Shown piece after piece: positions 11,777 through 23,358 of a stretch of DNA of 64,000 bases. A program made the translations under genes and the position numbers. Below the pieces are notes generated by a model that was not told the DNA's origin, ran no database searches, and saw nothing but the letters and a program-made list of their open reading frames with translations. Source of the stretch: Eudorina sp. 2006-703-Eu-15 (Eukaryota; Chlorophyta; Chlorophyceae; Chlamydomonadales; Volvocaceae); assembly GCA_003117195.1 (NCBI GenBank), contig BDSI01000009.1, positions 1,222,501 through 1,286,500 of the forward strand. Direction: 5' to 3'. The number at the start of each line of letters is the position of its first letter. Position 1 is the stretch's first letter.

Positions 11777-13158
11777 CTACTGCTGCGAGGGTGAGGGCGA
11801 CGTTGCCACCCTGGGCGGTGGTGACTGATGTTGTTGTTGCTGCCGCATCTGCCGCCGCTGTTGCCGCGTCTGCGGCTGCTGCTGCCGCGGTGGCTCTTGC
11901 TCCCGCTCCTCATGCCCCAGGGGCGACACCGACCGTTGTGCTGGTGCTGGTGCTCCTTGCTGTGGTGGTTGTGGTGGTTGCGGTGGTTGGGGCGGTGACG
12001 ACGACAATGGGGCCGGCTGCAGCCGACCGCTCTCCTCCCCCTCCTCTCCCTCCTCCCCCCCTCCCCCCCGGGCCACTCGCCCGTCTGCTGCCACACCACG
12101 CACCCCGCCAGGTGCTCCATCCGCCGCAGCAGCAGCCGCACCGCGGCCCACTACGCCGCCTCCCCCGCCTCGCCCGGCTCGCAACTCCCGCCGCCGCCGC
12201 CTCTCTCCACCTCCTTCCTCCTCGCGCCCCCGCCCTCCTCCTCCTCCTCCCAGGCGCGACAGCAGGCGGCGCGGGTCCAGCGCGCCCCGCAGCACCAGCG
12301 CCTGAAGCACCAGGAAGGCTGCCCGCAGGACCACCCCGCAGTCGCCCACGGGGGGGCACCGCCGGGTCTCCGGCCAGGCGGCGCGTGGGTAGCAGCCCAG
12401 CAGCTGCACGAGCCGCAGGACCGACCCGCGGGTCACAGCACGTGGCGGCGCCGCCGCCGCCGCCGGCGGCGGGGGTGCGTGCAGCGCGTCCAGGAGGGGC
12501 CCGACCAGGTGTCGTACCTCCGCCACGGCGCCGCGCGCCTCCGCGGCGGAGGAGGCGACGCGCGGGGCGGCGTTCGCCGCCAGCCAGGTCTCCACGGCGC
12601 GGCAGGCGGCCTGCAGGAGGTCCGCTGTTTGGGGAGGAGGCCGACCGGAAGGTGCAGGGCCCTGCGGCACTCCTCCCTCCTCTTCCTCCCCCTCCTCCTC
12701 GCTGTCCTCTACCTCTACCCCCTCCTTCTCCTCTTCATCGCTTTCCTCATCCTCCTCGTCCTCCGCCTCCGCCTCCGCCGCCTGGCGCTGCGGTTTCTGC
12801 AACCCGCTGCCGGCATTGCTGCGCCTCCGCCGGCCTCCGCCTCCGCCGCCGCAGCTCCTCCTCCGCCACCTCCGCCACCACCTCCAGCCGCTCCAGCCGC
12901 TCCGTCACCGCCGCCGCGTGCGCCCTCAACAGTACGAGCGTACGACACCACAGCGCGGTCCCTCCGGTCTCCGCGGTCCCCGCCGCGCCGCTCCGGAACC
13001 TCTCTGCGGCACTCCTCCACCTGCTGCTGCTGATGCTGCTGCCGGTGAGCGTGCTGATGCTGAGGGCGGCCGTGGCGGGGGTTGCTCCCCTGCGGCGGCT
13101 GTTCGTCCCCGCCGCCGCCGCGTCGCCGTCGTCGTCCGTCAGGCCCCCTACCGACCGA
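11777..13158 (-). CDS. Low-complexity protein of unknown function, cut by satellite array B
   Basis: A minus-strand frame from 12802 down to 11777 reads as an acidic stretch (EAEDEEDEESDEEE), then a more globular, helical part (TADLLQAACRAVETWLAANA, VTRGSVLRLVQLLGCYPRAAW, VVLRAAFLVLQALVLRG) and a Pro/Gln-rich tail. A second minus-strand frame directly upstream (13158-12747) contains WCRTLVLLRAHAAAVTERLE and continues without a stop into the satellite. No clear splice site joins the two frames, so either an intron is unrecognised or an indel is present. The first listed codon of the main frame is TTG, not ATG. The region is very GC-rich and the opposite strand is also open, so coding status is uncertain. 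No family was recognised. Confidence 0.35.
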
Positions 13159-14911
13159 GGTGAGGTGAGGTGAGGTGAGGTGAGGTGAGGTGAGGTGAGG
13201 TGAGGTGAGGTGAGGTGAGGTGAGGTGAGGTGAGGTGAGGTGAGGTGAGGTGAGGTGAGGTGAGGTGAGGTGAGGTGAGGTGAGGTGAGGTGAGGTGAGG
13301 TGAGGTGAGGTGAGGTGAGGTGAGGTGAGGTGAGGTGAGGTGAGGTGAGGTGAGGTGAGGTGAGGTGAGGTGAGGTGAGGTGAGGTGAGGTGAGGTGAGG
13401 TGAGGTGAGGTGAGGTGAGGTGAGGTGAGGTGAGGTGAGGTGAGGTGAGGTGAGGTGAGGTGAGGTGAGGTGAGGTGAGGTGAGGTGAGGTGAGGTGAGG
13501 TGAGGTGAGGTGAGGTGAGGTGAGGTGAGGTGAGGTGAGGTGAGGTGAGGTGAGGTGAGGTGAGGTGAGGTGAGGTGAGGTGAGGTGAGGTGAGGTGAGG
13601 TGAGGTGAGGTGAGGTGAGGTGAGGTGAGGTGAGGTGAGGTGAGGTGAGGGGGTGAGGTGAGGTGAGGTGAGGTGAGGTGAGGTGAGGTGAGGTGAGGTG
13701 AGGTGAGGTGAGGTGAGGTGAGGTGAGGTGAGGTGAGGTGAGGTGAGGTGAGGTGAGGTGAGGTGAGGTGAGGTGAGGTGAGGTGAGGTGAGGTGAGGTG
13801 AGGTGAGGTGAGGTGAGGTGAGGTGAGGTGAGGTGAGGTGAGGTGAGGTGAGGTGAGGTGAGGTGAGGTGAGGTGAGGTGAGGTGAGGTGAGGTGAGGTG
13901 AGGTGAGGTGAGGTGAGGTGAGGTGAGGTGAGGTGAGGTGAGGTGAGGTGAGGTGAGGTGAGGTGAGGTGAGGTGAGGTGAGGTGAGGTGAGGTGAGGTG
14001 AGGTGAGGTGAGGTGAGGTGAGGTGAGGTGAGGTGAGGTGAGGTGAGGTGAGGTGAGGTGAGGTGAGGTGAGGTGAGGTGAGGTGAGGTGAGGTGAGGTG
14101 AGGTGAGGTGAGGTGAGGTGAGGTGAGGTGAGGTGAGGTGAGGTGAGGTGAGGTGAGGTGAGGTGAGGTGAGGTGAGGTGAGGTGAGGTGAGGTGAGGTG
14201 AGGTGAGGTGAGGTGAGGTGAGGTGAGGTGAGGTGAGGTGAGGTGAGGTGAGGTGAGGTGAGGTGAGGTGAGGTGAGGTGAGGTGAGGTGAGGTGAGGTG
14301 AGGTGAGGTGAGGTGAGGTGAGGTGAGGTGAGGTGAGGTGAGGTGAGGTGAGGTGAGGTGAGGTGAGGTGAGGTGAGGTGAGGTGAGGTGAGGTGAGGTG
14401 AGGTGAGGTGAGGTGAGGTGAGGTGAGGTGAGGTGAGGTGAGGTGAGGTGAGGTGAGGTGAGGTGAGGTGAGGTGATGAGGTGAGGTGAGGTGAGTGAGG
14501 TGAGGTGAGGTGTGAGGTGAGGTGAGGTGTGAGGTGAGGTGAGGTGAGGATGAGGTGAGGTGAGGTGAGGTGAGGTGAGGTGAGGTGAGGTGAGGTGAGG
14601 TGAGGTGAGGTGAGGTGAGGTGAGGTGAGGTGAGGTGAGGTGAGGTGAGGTGAGGTGAGGTGAGGTGAGGTGAGGTGAGGTGAGGTGAGGTGAGGTGAGG
14701 TGAGGTGAGGTGAGGTGAGGTGAGGTGAGGTGAGGTGAGGTGAGGTGAGGTGAGGTGAGGTGAGGTGAGGTGAGGTGAGGTGAGGTGAGGTGAGGTGAGG
14801 AGGTGAGGTGAGGTGAGGTGAGGTGAGGTGAGGTGAGGTGAGGTGAGGTGAGGTGAGGTGAGGTGAGGTGAGGTGAGGTGAGGTGAGGTGAGGTGAGGTG
14901 AGGTGAGGTGA
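13159..14911. repeat. GGTGA pentanucleotide satellite array B
   Basis: About 1.75 kb of tandem GGTGA. It is more regular than array A: the first about 490 bases are perfect, slips occur at 13650, then a cluster near 14475-14550 and one at 14800. It ends at 14911 against the same cgcctcgcc boundary as array A. Its left edge abuts the GC-rich minus-strand frame at 13158 with no visible transition. Confidence 0.98.
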
Positions 14912-17900
14912 CGCCTCGCCTCGGCACCAACTTACCAACGGTGTAGCGAAAGAACTGACCAACGGTGTAACGAAAGAACTGCGCCGATGTATCGCGAACC
15001 AGTATGGAATGTAAAATGATGATGCATTTTAATCCAGTCTTGTGCAGCTATGAAATCGAAGGTGGGAGGGAGGCAAGAATCGCCCAGACCCACATTTGGC
15101 GGGACGAGCAACGCCGGAAGCGCTATTTGCGCGTAATGAGTGCGCTGAAGCTCAAAACGCTGCATAAATTCTGAAGGTTTTGGTATGAGCTCACTCAAAA
15201 GCGGAACGGACTCAGCGTTCTGCTTGGCAGCGTATGGTACAGCGACCGGGACGTACCTTGCACAAACGCCTCTGTGGTAATTTACTTGCTTAAAATAACT
15301 CAAAAAAATTTATTATTTTAATTGTTATCTAGCCATCATGACTATACCTTATGTAATGCAACCGTTACAAGATGGACCCTCGATACCGACGAACGTCTCA
15401 TAATCGAACTTGCAACAGGCAACAACGTCACCGCGAGATTGTCCGCAATTTTCTGGAAAGTTAGGAAAGGTGTAGGCTCCAGGGGGGCATGGGCGCAAGC
15501 GGGCTCCCAGGCCTGCCGGTGTGTCCCTGCTTGGCGGCCTGAGCGAGCCCCCTCCCGGGCTCCAGCCGCCACCCAGGGATGGATTCGGGACAGACCTTTT
15601 GGGAGGAGAAAAAGAGGGGGGCGAGGGGATGAGGATACGTTTTGGCTGACAGACCTTGACGTTAATGTGCATTCGACTTCCTGGGTTCCTGCTGCCAGAG
15701 TGCATGTGCCAGGCAGTCAGGGCCCGATGACGGCTCGGCACATGTCCTGCCACAGGGTATTCCCCACCCCCTCGCCGTCAACCCGACTGCTGGGTTTTGC
15801 GAGGGGGAATGTACCTTGCCAGCACGCGGCGCAGACATTGGACGGCTTGTGGCACGCGCAAGGATTCGAAGTTCCGGATCCCCGGTAGGCTCGCCGTACT
15901 GCGCCGGACAAAGGCATTCCGCGGATGGGGATTCTGGGGATCTTCCGGCTGATATGTTAATCCTGCTGAAGTGTTAAGCTGCTACCGCGCTTCGCGCGTC
16001 TGGGCATAGAGCTGTTAACCTGACTGAGGCGTCCACCAGCTGTTGACGGCGCCACAGAATTGCCGTACGTGCCGTCATCGGTGCACAACACATGCACACG
16101 TGTGCGCACTGCATCACCGCACCCTCTCATGCCACGACCCGTTACGTCCTGTCCCCCTTCCACCGCTCCTGGAGGGCCAGAGCAGTGCTTTGATCTGCAT
16201 CACTCGGCGACGCGTGGGCAGGCTACTACGATGCCGCTGATCCCCTTTGGGGTCCGCTGTAGCGTTGGTTCATTCAATCTGTGGCACGCGGCTCCTTGCC
16301 CCCGACCTGCAATCACCAGTCACGCTGAATCATCAAACCGCCTGCCCCACAACCACAACCACCACCAACTCCACCTCATCGCATCGACCTTGGGACGTGC
16401 GCGTACGACACGCCGTACAGCCGTACATTGCTGACTCCGGTGCTGCCCTTGCGGCAGCCACCCATCGAATGTCGAGAATGTCCCCCCCCCACACACACAC
16501 ATAACAAACACCAAACGCCAGCTAAGGGCCCAGCGAACAGAGCCCCGTGCGTGTGCTGGATGAAAACACACATGTACGAACATGTACGGACACACGCACA
16601 TGTACGGGCATGTACGGACGCATACACACATGGATAGGAGCGGAGAGCTTCGGCGGTTTCCCCCGGATGGGCAAGGGTAGCTGTCTGTCCAGGTAGCATC
16701 GACAGACGATCCGGCTCCCTTCTGAGATATGTAACGACCACACATGACGACCACACCACGACCACACAGGGCACAAGTGCACACACGCACACACGGCTCC
16801 CCGGGTCGTGCGGGAACGGAACGGAACGGAAACAGATCGTTTCGTGCTTGAGGCTTGCGGAGAGGCTTGCTTGCGGACGGCTCCGTCCGTTCGGGCTCAC
16901 ACCCGGGCGCCGCCGGTCGAGGTACGCCGGTTGAGGTCCTGCCCGTCCCCCCCCCGCCCGCTCCTCCCCTCCGCCCCCCACCCCCCGCAGGCTCTGCCCG
17001 ACTGGCCCAATGTGCTGTCCATCGGCAAGTGGGAGGGCGCTGTGGCCTCACACAGGCTCCGCCGGTCGAGTTACACGCCTGTCGCGCCCACGCATCGATC
17101 AGCCGATCAGCGGTACGGAGAGCTTGACGTACAGGCACATGCCGGGGGCGTCCTCGACAGCGGAGCTGACGTACGGCAAGTCGATGTCGTACTTGTACCG
17201 CATATTGTTGAAGGCGGGGCCTGCCAGGCAGGTCTTACAGACCGAGTCAAAACAGTCGGTGCTGGGGCGGCCCAGGGCGGCGACTTTGGACTGCAACTGG
17301 ACGTCGTTGTAGGCGGTGAAGCCCCGCAATGGGAGCGTAGGCTGTATGTATGTAGTTGACGGTTTTGACGGTTGGCAGTTGCTGGTTGTGGCGGTTGGTA
17401 AAGGGGGACGGAGGGAAGGGGAAGAGGGGTGGTAAATGGGACAAGAGCGGCCTGGTCAGTGCGGCGACAGGAGAGCTGAAGGTGGGTGCTGACCACTGTG
17501 TGACAGATGGGGCTGTCGGGACATCATTGATGGCGGCCCACAGCAGCAACGAACCGAGGGCGGCTCTCACCCAGCTGTTATGTACCCGAGAACGCCGTAC
17601 GTACTGCAGCTATCCGTGCTATCAGTGACCAAACATCGGAAAGCTTGACGTTTTACTTCATTCCATGATAACACAACCAATGTCTTAAACCCACATCACC
17701 ATCAGCATCACCATCAACTCTTCCGGACGCACTCACGGTGCTTCACGTAGGAGCACGTGCCGGGGGAGTCGATGTACGCCGACACGCCGCCGATGACGTA
17801 TTTGCCGTCGTCGCTGAAGCCCGTGCACGCATAGTTGAGGCGGCAAAACTCCCGCGCCACGCACGTCCGCGGAGCTGGCGTTGCCGCGGCCGTGACGCCG

Positions 17901-18562
17901 GCGGCATTGGCGTTCTGCACCGCCAGCAGGGCCTTACCGGCGTGGGTGGTGTAGCCGAACATCTCGGGACAGGCTGAACGCGGGAGAGAGGGTTAAGGGG
18001 GAGGAGGGGGCGGCAGGGGAGGGGCAGGGAGGAGAGAAGGTCCGTTTCATTAAAGCCGGTTTCCTTCATTTCGCCCGCGTGGTGGTTGCCGAACAATGGG
18101 CCCCTTGCAGTACAGTGCAGTACAGTACAGTGCCTCCCTTTCCACCACCGCACCTAGCTTCACGTAGAACGCCTTGGCGGAGGCGACGGGCTTCGCCATC
18201 CCGTTCTCCCCACCCCGCACCGCACGTACCCGGTCCCGCCCGCCCGACAGCCCTAGGCACACCACCACGCGGCACCCCACTTGCCGGGGCTGCTCCGCTG
18301 CGACCGGGCACGGTGGGGAGCCATGCCCCGAAGTTGGCCCACCACCCGGTCGTCCGTCCCCTCGTCCCCGCCCCATGTTTGCTCCCCTGTCGTACGTGCC
18401 GTACATGTCGTACCGTCGCCCAGCCCATATCCCGCTCCCCACGCCTGGCCTGTCCTCTTCCGCGCCGCGCTGCCGCCAAGCCATTCACGCATACTGTTTT
18501 CCTTTGACATGTCATAGCTGTCATTGCCCCTATCACGCCGCACCCTCTCACTCTTTTCCTCG
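14912..18562 (+). repeat. 3.65 kb duplicated segment, copy 2
   Basis: Direct repeat of 1221-4872, offset 13689-13692 bases. Differences lie in mono- and dinucleotide runs plus one C/T substitution (c at 3246, t at 16937). To the right, copy 2 runs without a break into a sequence that recurs inverted at 61.9-62.4 kb across the very point where copy 1 stops. Copy 2 therefore keeps the older arrangement. Bases 14912-17100 hold no supported gene. Confidence 0.97.
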
Positions 18563-19002
18563 GCTTCCCTCTGTGCATCGCCATGACCTCGGACATCGCC
18601 CGCGGCGCGGCTACTCCGTCTACAATAACAGGTCGGTACAGTTTCGGTCTTCTCCGGGTTGGGTCGGGATCGCTTTTTGCTTGATGTAGCACTGCGGCAG
18701 CGCGGCCGCGCCGCGCGCGCCCGCGCGCGGTCTCTAGCTCTCCGTTGCTATGCAGGTACCGCACTACGTAAGTATACTGAGTTATGCTGGGTGTGCCCGG
18801 GTTCGTTGCTTCGGGTTCATTTCTTTTTTAAATTTAACCCCTCCCAGCACATACTGCGGCGGGTTGCGTGAGAAGGCGAGTCGCCGGCGCACGCCGCCTG
18901 TGCGGCGGCGGCCGACGGAGCGTCCACCACCTTTGGCATCCTCAGACAGGTACCACTCTGAGAAGAGCTGCAGCTTGAAGCCCGGGATGGGCTTGTAAGC
19001 GC
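17117..19002 (-). CDS. PAN/Apple-like domain gene (longer copy; 5' end not located)
   Basis: Exons c (17117-17341), b (17737-17973) and a (ending at 18154) equal those of the truncated copy. A further upstream exon, 18931-19002, reads AYKPIPGFKLQLFSEWYLSE and then DAK. It is bounded by GTCCGCAG and a GTGGTG donor and is a phase 1-1 exon of 72 bases, like exon b (237 bases). Symmetric phase 1-1 exons are typical of shuffled extracellular modules. Cys-containing blocks end in FYVKL, CSYVK and CLYVKL. I infer a secreted or surface protein with PAN-like modules; the start codon and signal peptide were not found. A dispersed element (18370-18860) lies in the intron between exon 18931-19002 and exon a. 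Confidence 0.45.
18370..18860 (+). repeat. Dispersed repeat element, copy at 18.4 kb
   Basis: From the segment starting catgtttgctcccctgtcgt to the A/T-rich end ttttaaatttaaccc, this stretch aligns throughout with the reverse complement of about 61885-62370. Shared landmarks are gtacatgtcgtac, cctcggcttccct, the run cggcgcggctactccgtc, cgggttgggt, the cgcgcgcggtctct block, and gtaccgcac followed by gtaagtatact. The sequences diverge outside these limits. No open frame is shared and no terminal inverted repeat is visible, so the class is unknown; an LTR or other transposon fragment is possible. Confidence 0.75.
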
Positions 19003-19391
19003 CTGCGGACGCGGGGGGGGGGGCGGGGGCGCCCGGGAGATGGGGGGCGAGGAGGGGAGGGCAAAGCCAGACGACCAACCATTCGTTCGTTCATTCTTTA
19101 TTTGTTTTTCATGCTTTCTCCGGGTAATCCGCAACCAACCTCGCCGCGGACTGTTCGTTTCTCAGTGAGTGATATGGGGGAGGCTGTGGCTGTCATCGAT
19201 GACCCGCGCGGCGTCCCCCGTCGCGGGATTCTGTGGACACATCAGCGAGGTCGGGCGGGGGCGACGGTTCGAGCCGCGGGGGGGAGGGACCCGGAGGTTG
19301 GGGACCTGGGGAGTCGGCGCGGGTCACGGGAACGGGCACATGCTCCTTCCCACCCCCAACCCCCGGCGTGGTCTCAGCGACATCTCCACGA

Positions 19392-19619
19392 CAGGGTGGC
19401 TATCTTATTTTGCAGAGTATCTACGGCCGGAGATACTCCTTCCCCAATCGTGCTGAAAGTATCTGTCGGAGGGAGCTTTTGCCGGCATTTTATCTACTCT
19501 TTTTCCCATGCGAGAGGCCATGAGTATCTAAAACCCCATTTTCCCACCGAGGGAAAGTATCTATCAAAGCGCAAGGTTTTCGACCGAATACATGTTTATA
19601 TCTTAAGATAGCCACCCTG
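19392..19619. mobile_element. hAT-like MITE, 228 bp, with 8-bp target-site duplication
   Basis: The left end reads cagggtggctatctta (19392-19407) and the right end is its exact reverse complement, taagatagccaccctg (19604-19619), a 16-bp perfect terminal inverted repeat. The 8 bases ctccacga flank it on both sides (19384-19391 and 19620-19627), as a direct target-site duplication. An 8-bp duplication together with a terminus starting CAGGG fits the hAT superfamily. The interior is AT-richer than its surroundings and has no coding frame, so it is non-autonomous. The intact duplication suggests a recent insertion. The empty site would read acatctccacgacgtcaaa. Confidence 0.88.
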
Positions 19620-19699
19620 CTCCACGACGTCAAACATCAGCACCCCCTCCACACACACACACACACAATTGCGGCTTAGACACGGCGAAGCGACTAGAG

Positions 19700-19840
19700 T
19701 TTCTAAGCTAGGTTCTGAACGGCAGCCTTTCGGCTGTCAGTTGTTAGTTATGTCCCGGTGACCTGGGTCACCGGGGCAGTCGTACTCTGTTATATTCTCG
19801 GAGGCTCCTGTTGTTCGGCATTCTGCCTTAACTAACAGGA
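19700..19840. other. Hairpin-rich stretch, possible structured RNA or DNA
   Basis: CCCGGTGACC (19754-19763) is followed after two bases by its exact reverse complement GGTCACCGGG (19766-19775). Just upstream GGCAGCC-tttc-GGCTGTC can fold with one G-U pair. TGTTAGTTA (19742-19750) pairs with TAACTAACA (19829-19837) and would enclose the perfect hairpin. No known RNA family was recognised and no promoter elements were identified. Confidence 0.35.
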
Positions 19841-20281
19841 ACTTATTGCTCGCTATTCCCGCCCCCCCTCCCTGTTTCGCGCGAGGCCCGAGCTGGACGA
19901 GGCGTGTCAGCTGCGGGCGCTACAGCAGCAGGCGCTCTCGTTGCCTAGGGACGGGGTTGTCTCTCGGGGTGGGTGCCTGTTGCCGGTATGTTTTTTCGAG
20001 GGCCGTGCGAGGTCGGGTTGGTTTCGTTCCTTGGGGGTTTTCTTGCTGTGGTGTCGACCTGCGTCGCGGCCGTGTGCGCTCGAGCTGTGTGCCTGTGGTT
20101 TGTTGGTGGCGTGTGTGGTTCGGTTGTCGTGGTTGGAGCCCGACGGCCTGGCGCGGTCCGGGCCTAGGGCGGTGTGTGCGCCTGCCGCTGTCGCGCGTTC
20201 TGTGAGCGAGTGAGCTCCCCTGCAGTGTAAGGCCCGATCCCTCCCTGCTGCCTCGCCACCGTCCCCTTTCCATAGCCAGCA

Positions 20282-23200
20282 ATGCCACTTTCAGGCAGCC
20301 TAGATAAAGGCTACACTGTACGGCCAACGACCAGGTACTGTCTAGGGGCTGCAGGGCTATCGTTATTTTGCTTTGGAAGATGTTATTTCACTATTGCGTC
20401 CGAATCGTATAAGCTGTGGTTCACTCTATGCGAAATGCGAAAGAGTTACAGGAAAGCTGTGGCAAACCGTCATGTACAGGACGTTAGAGAGCTCGCTGGA
20501 CAACATCCAGGAATTGCGCAGGAGCTCGTCAAAGATGGGGTTGCGGTTGGTGCTTGGCTTGCGAACTCCGGGTGCGCTCGTTCGGACATGCCACCGGAGG
20601 GGCGGCACCCGAACGCTTGCAGAGACGCGCGCAGCGTCCTTGAGCATGCGGCGGACAGCAGCAGCACCAGCTCAGCTTTGACAACCATCTCGCGCACGGC
20701 GTTGACGCTGTCGACGCCTTCTCACCTTGAAGACGACGATGCCCGGTAAGGTCTGGTCGATTGCCCATCAGCTTGTTTTGTGTAACACTCTTGGTAAATA
20801 AGTTTTTATACTTCCTGAGAGGTGCCATGCGCGTTCGATTACATAGAAGTATTTGTCATGTCATATTTGTCCAAACGCGCCCAGGGTGGGTGCGCTCTCG
20901 GTCTTGCGGATCGCCGAGCCCATCAAGAGTATGGACATGCGGCCGCGGCGGCTGAACCGTCTGTACCTAAAGTCGCAGCCGGTCACTGGGACACCTCAAG
21001 CAGAGCCCAGCTGCGGTCCTGGCAGCGTGGCCGTTGCCACCGCCACAGCCCTGGCATCTGCCTCCAGCTCCACCACCAACGCAGCTGGTACCAACAGCGG
21101 CGGGGGCGGAGCCGGGGCCGGGGGGGGGGGCTCGTATCTGCGGAGCAGCAGCAGCGGCAGCAGCGTCCACAGCAACGCCAGCAGCGGCGGCAGCAGGCGC
21201 GGCAAACGCCTGGCGCCGGTTGATCTCCGAGTCACGACGTGCCCCTCCGCCTCGCAGCTCTCCACGGGTGGCGGCAGCAGCAGCGGTGGCGCCGGCATCG
21301 CCCTCTTACGAGGCCTCATGGAGCCGGCCCTCGACCGATCGGAGCTCCCGCTGGGGCTGCAGGGCGACGAGGCCGAGCAGTCCGTCACCGTCGCGGCGGA
21401 TCCGGAGTCCCTGGGTGACACCCCTGGCTTGGCCTTCACCCCCACGGCGCCGTCCGCGCTCCGCTCTCCACTCGCCGCTGCGGCGGCGGCGGCGGCGGCG
21501 GCCTTCGGACCTGCACAACCAGCCTGGCCTCGGCCGCCGGCCGTCGACGGCTGCGCCACCGGTTCCACCTCCTCATCAGCGGAGCTCCGTTCAGCCCACT
21601 TGTTTGCGGAGAATGAAGGGTGCAGTGAGGGCTTGCCGCTGGCGGCGGCCCGAGGCGGCCTGGACGCCGGCCGGCCGCCGGCCGTCGAGCTGGGGCCCCC
21701 CTTGCCGGCGGCGCCGTCCACGCCCTCGCCAAGTGGGCCCCTGAGGAAACCCAGCGACGTCGAGGCGGGCTCGCGGCCACATCCGCTGGACATACCAAGC
21801 CATGATTCGGGTCCGCCGGCTAAGCCCGCGGCCGTGGCCAGGGCCGCGGATGCCGCCGCGCTGCTTCGCGCGAGCCCCGCCGCACATGCCGCCGCGGCCG
21901 GTGCTCAGGCGACGGGCGGCGGCGCCAACCACGGTGACGGCGGCAGCGGCGGCGGCAGGTCCTGTCGCGTCCGTATGAAGCTGCATTCGAGCGAGCCGGA
22001 GCACTTGCTGCCAAGCATGTTGGAACCGCTGGTGAAGCTTTTACTGCCGTACGGTTGGGCCTTACGGAACATTGCGGTACGGCGGGGCTGCCTAGAGCTG
22101 GTGCTCGACTACTCCCGCCTCGAAGGCGCGATGTACGACACATGGCGCGGGGCCGTCGGCGACGGCCAGGGCGGCACTGCTGCCGCCGCCGCCGCCGACG
22201 CTGCCACTGGGGTCATCGGCGACAGCCAGTTGACGGAGTTGGTGTCGTACCTGCACCGGTTGGGGCTCGTGAACCCGTCCCTGGAGCCCGCCGTGATGGT
22301 GCATGTCAACCAACAGTCGCGCCGCGTCCAATGGGCCGGCGGCCAGGGTCTCGTTGCTGACGCGGGCGGCGGCGGCGGCGGAGCCCAATCGGCGGCGGAG
22401 GGGCCGGCGGCGGCGGCGGCGGCGGCCCCTGCAAATGGCGGAAGCCCATGCAGCGTCGCACCGTTAGGGTTCCATCTCGCCGCTGCGCCCGACAACACCT
22501 CGGCACAGTCCACATTCGTCGTCGGCGGCGGCGACGTCGCCGGTGCCGCGCTCACGGCTGAAGCAGGGCCGCCCGCTTCACAGGCGAGCCGCGGATGGTC
22601 CTGTCACAGCGTGATGTCGCCGGGTCACGACACAGACACGGGCATGGAGGTACAGCCGGAGGCGCTCCCCGTCTGCGTCGTGGCGCCTTGCAATGTCCCG
22701 AACGCCGTTGTCGGCGGCGGCGGCGGCGGCAGCAGCACCGCCGCAGCCACGCCATCGCCGTCGTCGTCGGCGGCGGAGACATCATCTGCGCTGCTGTACA
22801 TTGCTGCCGTGCCCCGCGCGCATTTCCACACCTGCACCGTCCGCTGCGTGGGTCGCTTCCTGCCGGTGCAGCAGCTCTTGCACCTGCCCGCCGCGGCGGC
22901 GCGCGCCGCCGCCGCCGCCGCCGCCGCCGTCAAAGCCGAAGCCGTCGCCGTCCAAGCCCCGCCCGCTGACTTCCGCATGGGCGAGAGCGCCGTCGACGAC
23001 TGGGGCCGCCCGCAGCTGGCGGTCAACTGGGCCCACGTCGCGGCTGCGGCCGAGGACGACGGCGACGTGTTCGTGTTACACGTGGGCGGTCTGCCGGCGT
23101 ACTCAGCCCTGCTGCAAGTGGAACTGCGCGCTGAGTTGGGGGAGGAGTCCTGGGCGACAAATTCCTCGGCGGTCCAATCGGATGACGTGCCCCTCTCCAA

Positions 23201-23324
23201 CCACCTGGTGACGGACGACAGCCATCAGCAGGCGCCGCCGCCGCCGGCGGCGGTGTACGGCCCCCGGGAGTACATCTCCGCGCCCGCGCCGGTGCTGCTG
23301 CTGCGCGGTTGCGGCGGGTGCGAC

Positions 23325-23358
<34 letters not shown>

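Noticed and set aside
11617..13173. 518-codon plus-strand frame opposite the low-complexity gene
   Set aside because: Composition is Ala/Pro/Arg runs produced by GC-rich codons of the other strand. The minus strand has the more globular, less repetitive reading.
12747..14962. Two very long minus-strand open frames (604 and 727 codons) made of LTSPH repeats
   Set aside because: The complement of GGTGA has no stop codon in any frame, so any array of it is open. Three overlapping frames read the same peptide, which marks this as satellite, not gene.
20373..20681. Alternative plus-strand frame over the first exon of paralogue 1
   Set aside because: It ends in a stop before the GTAAGG donor. Only the other frame stays open to the donor in the phase required by the next exon.
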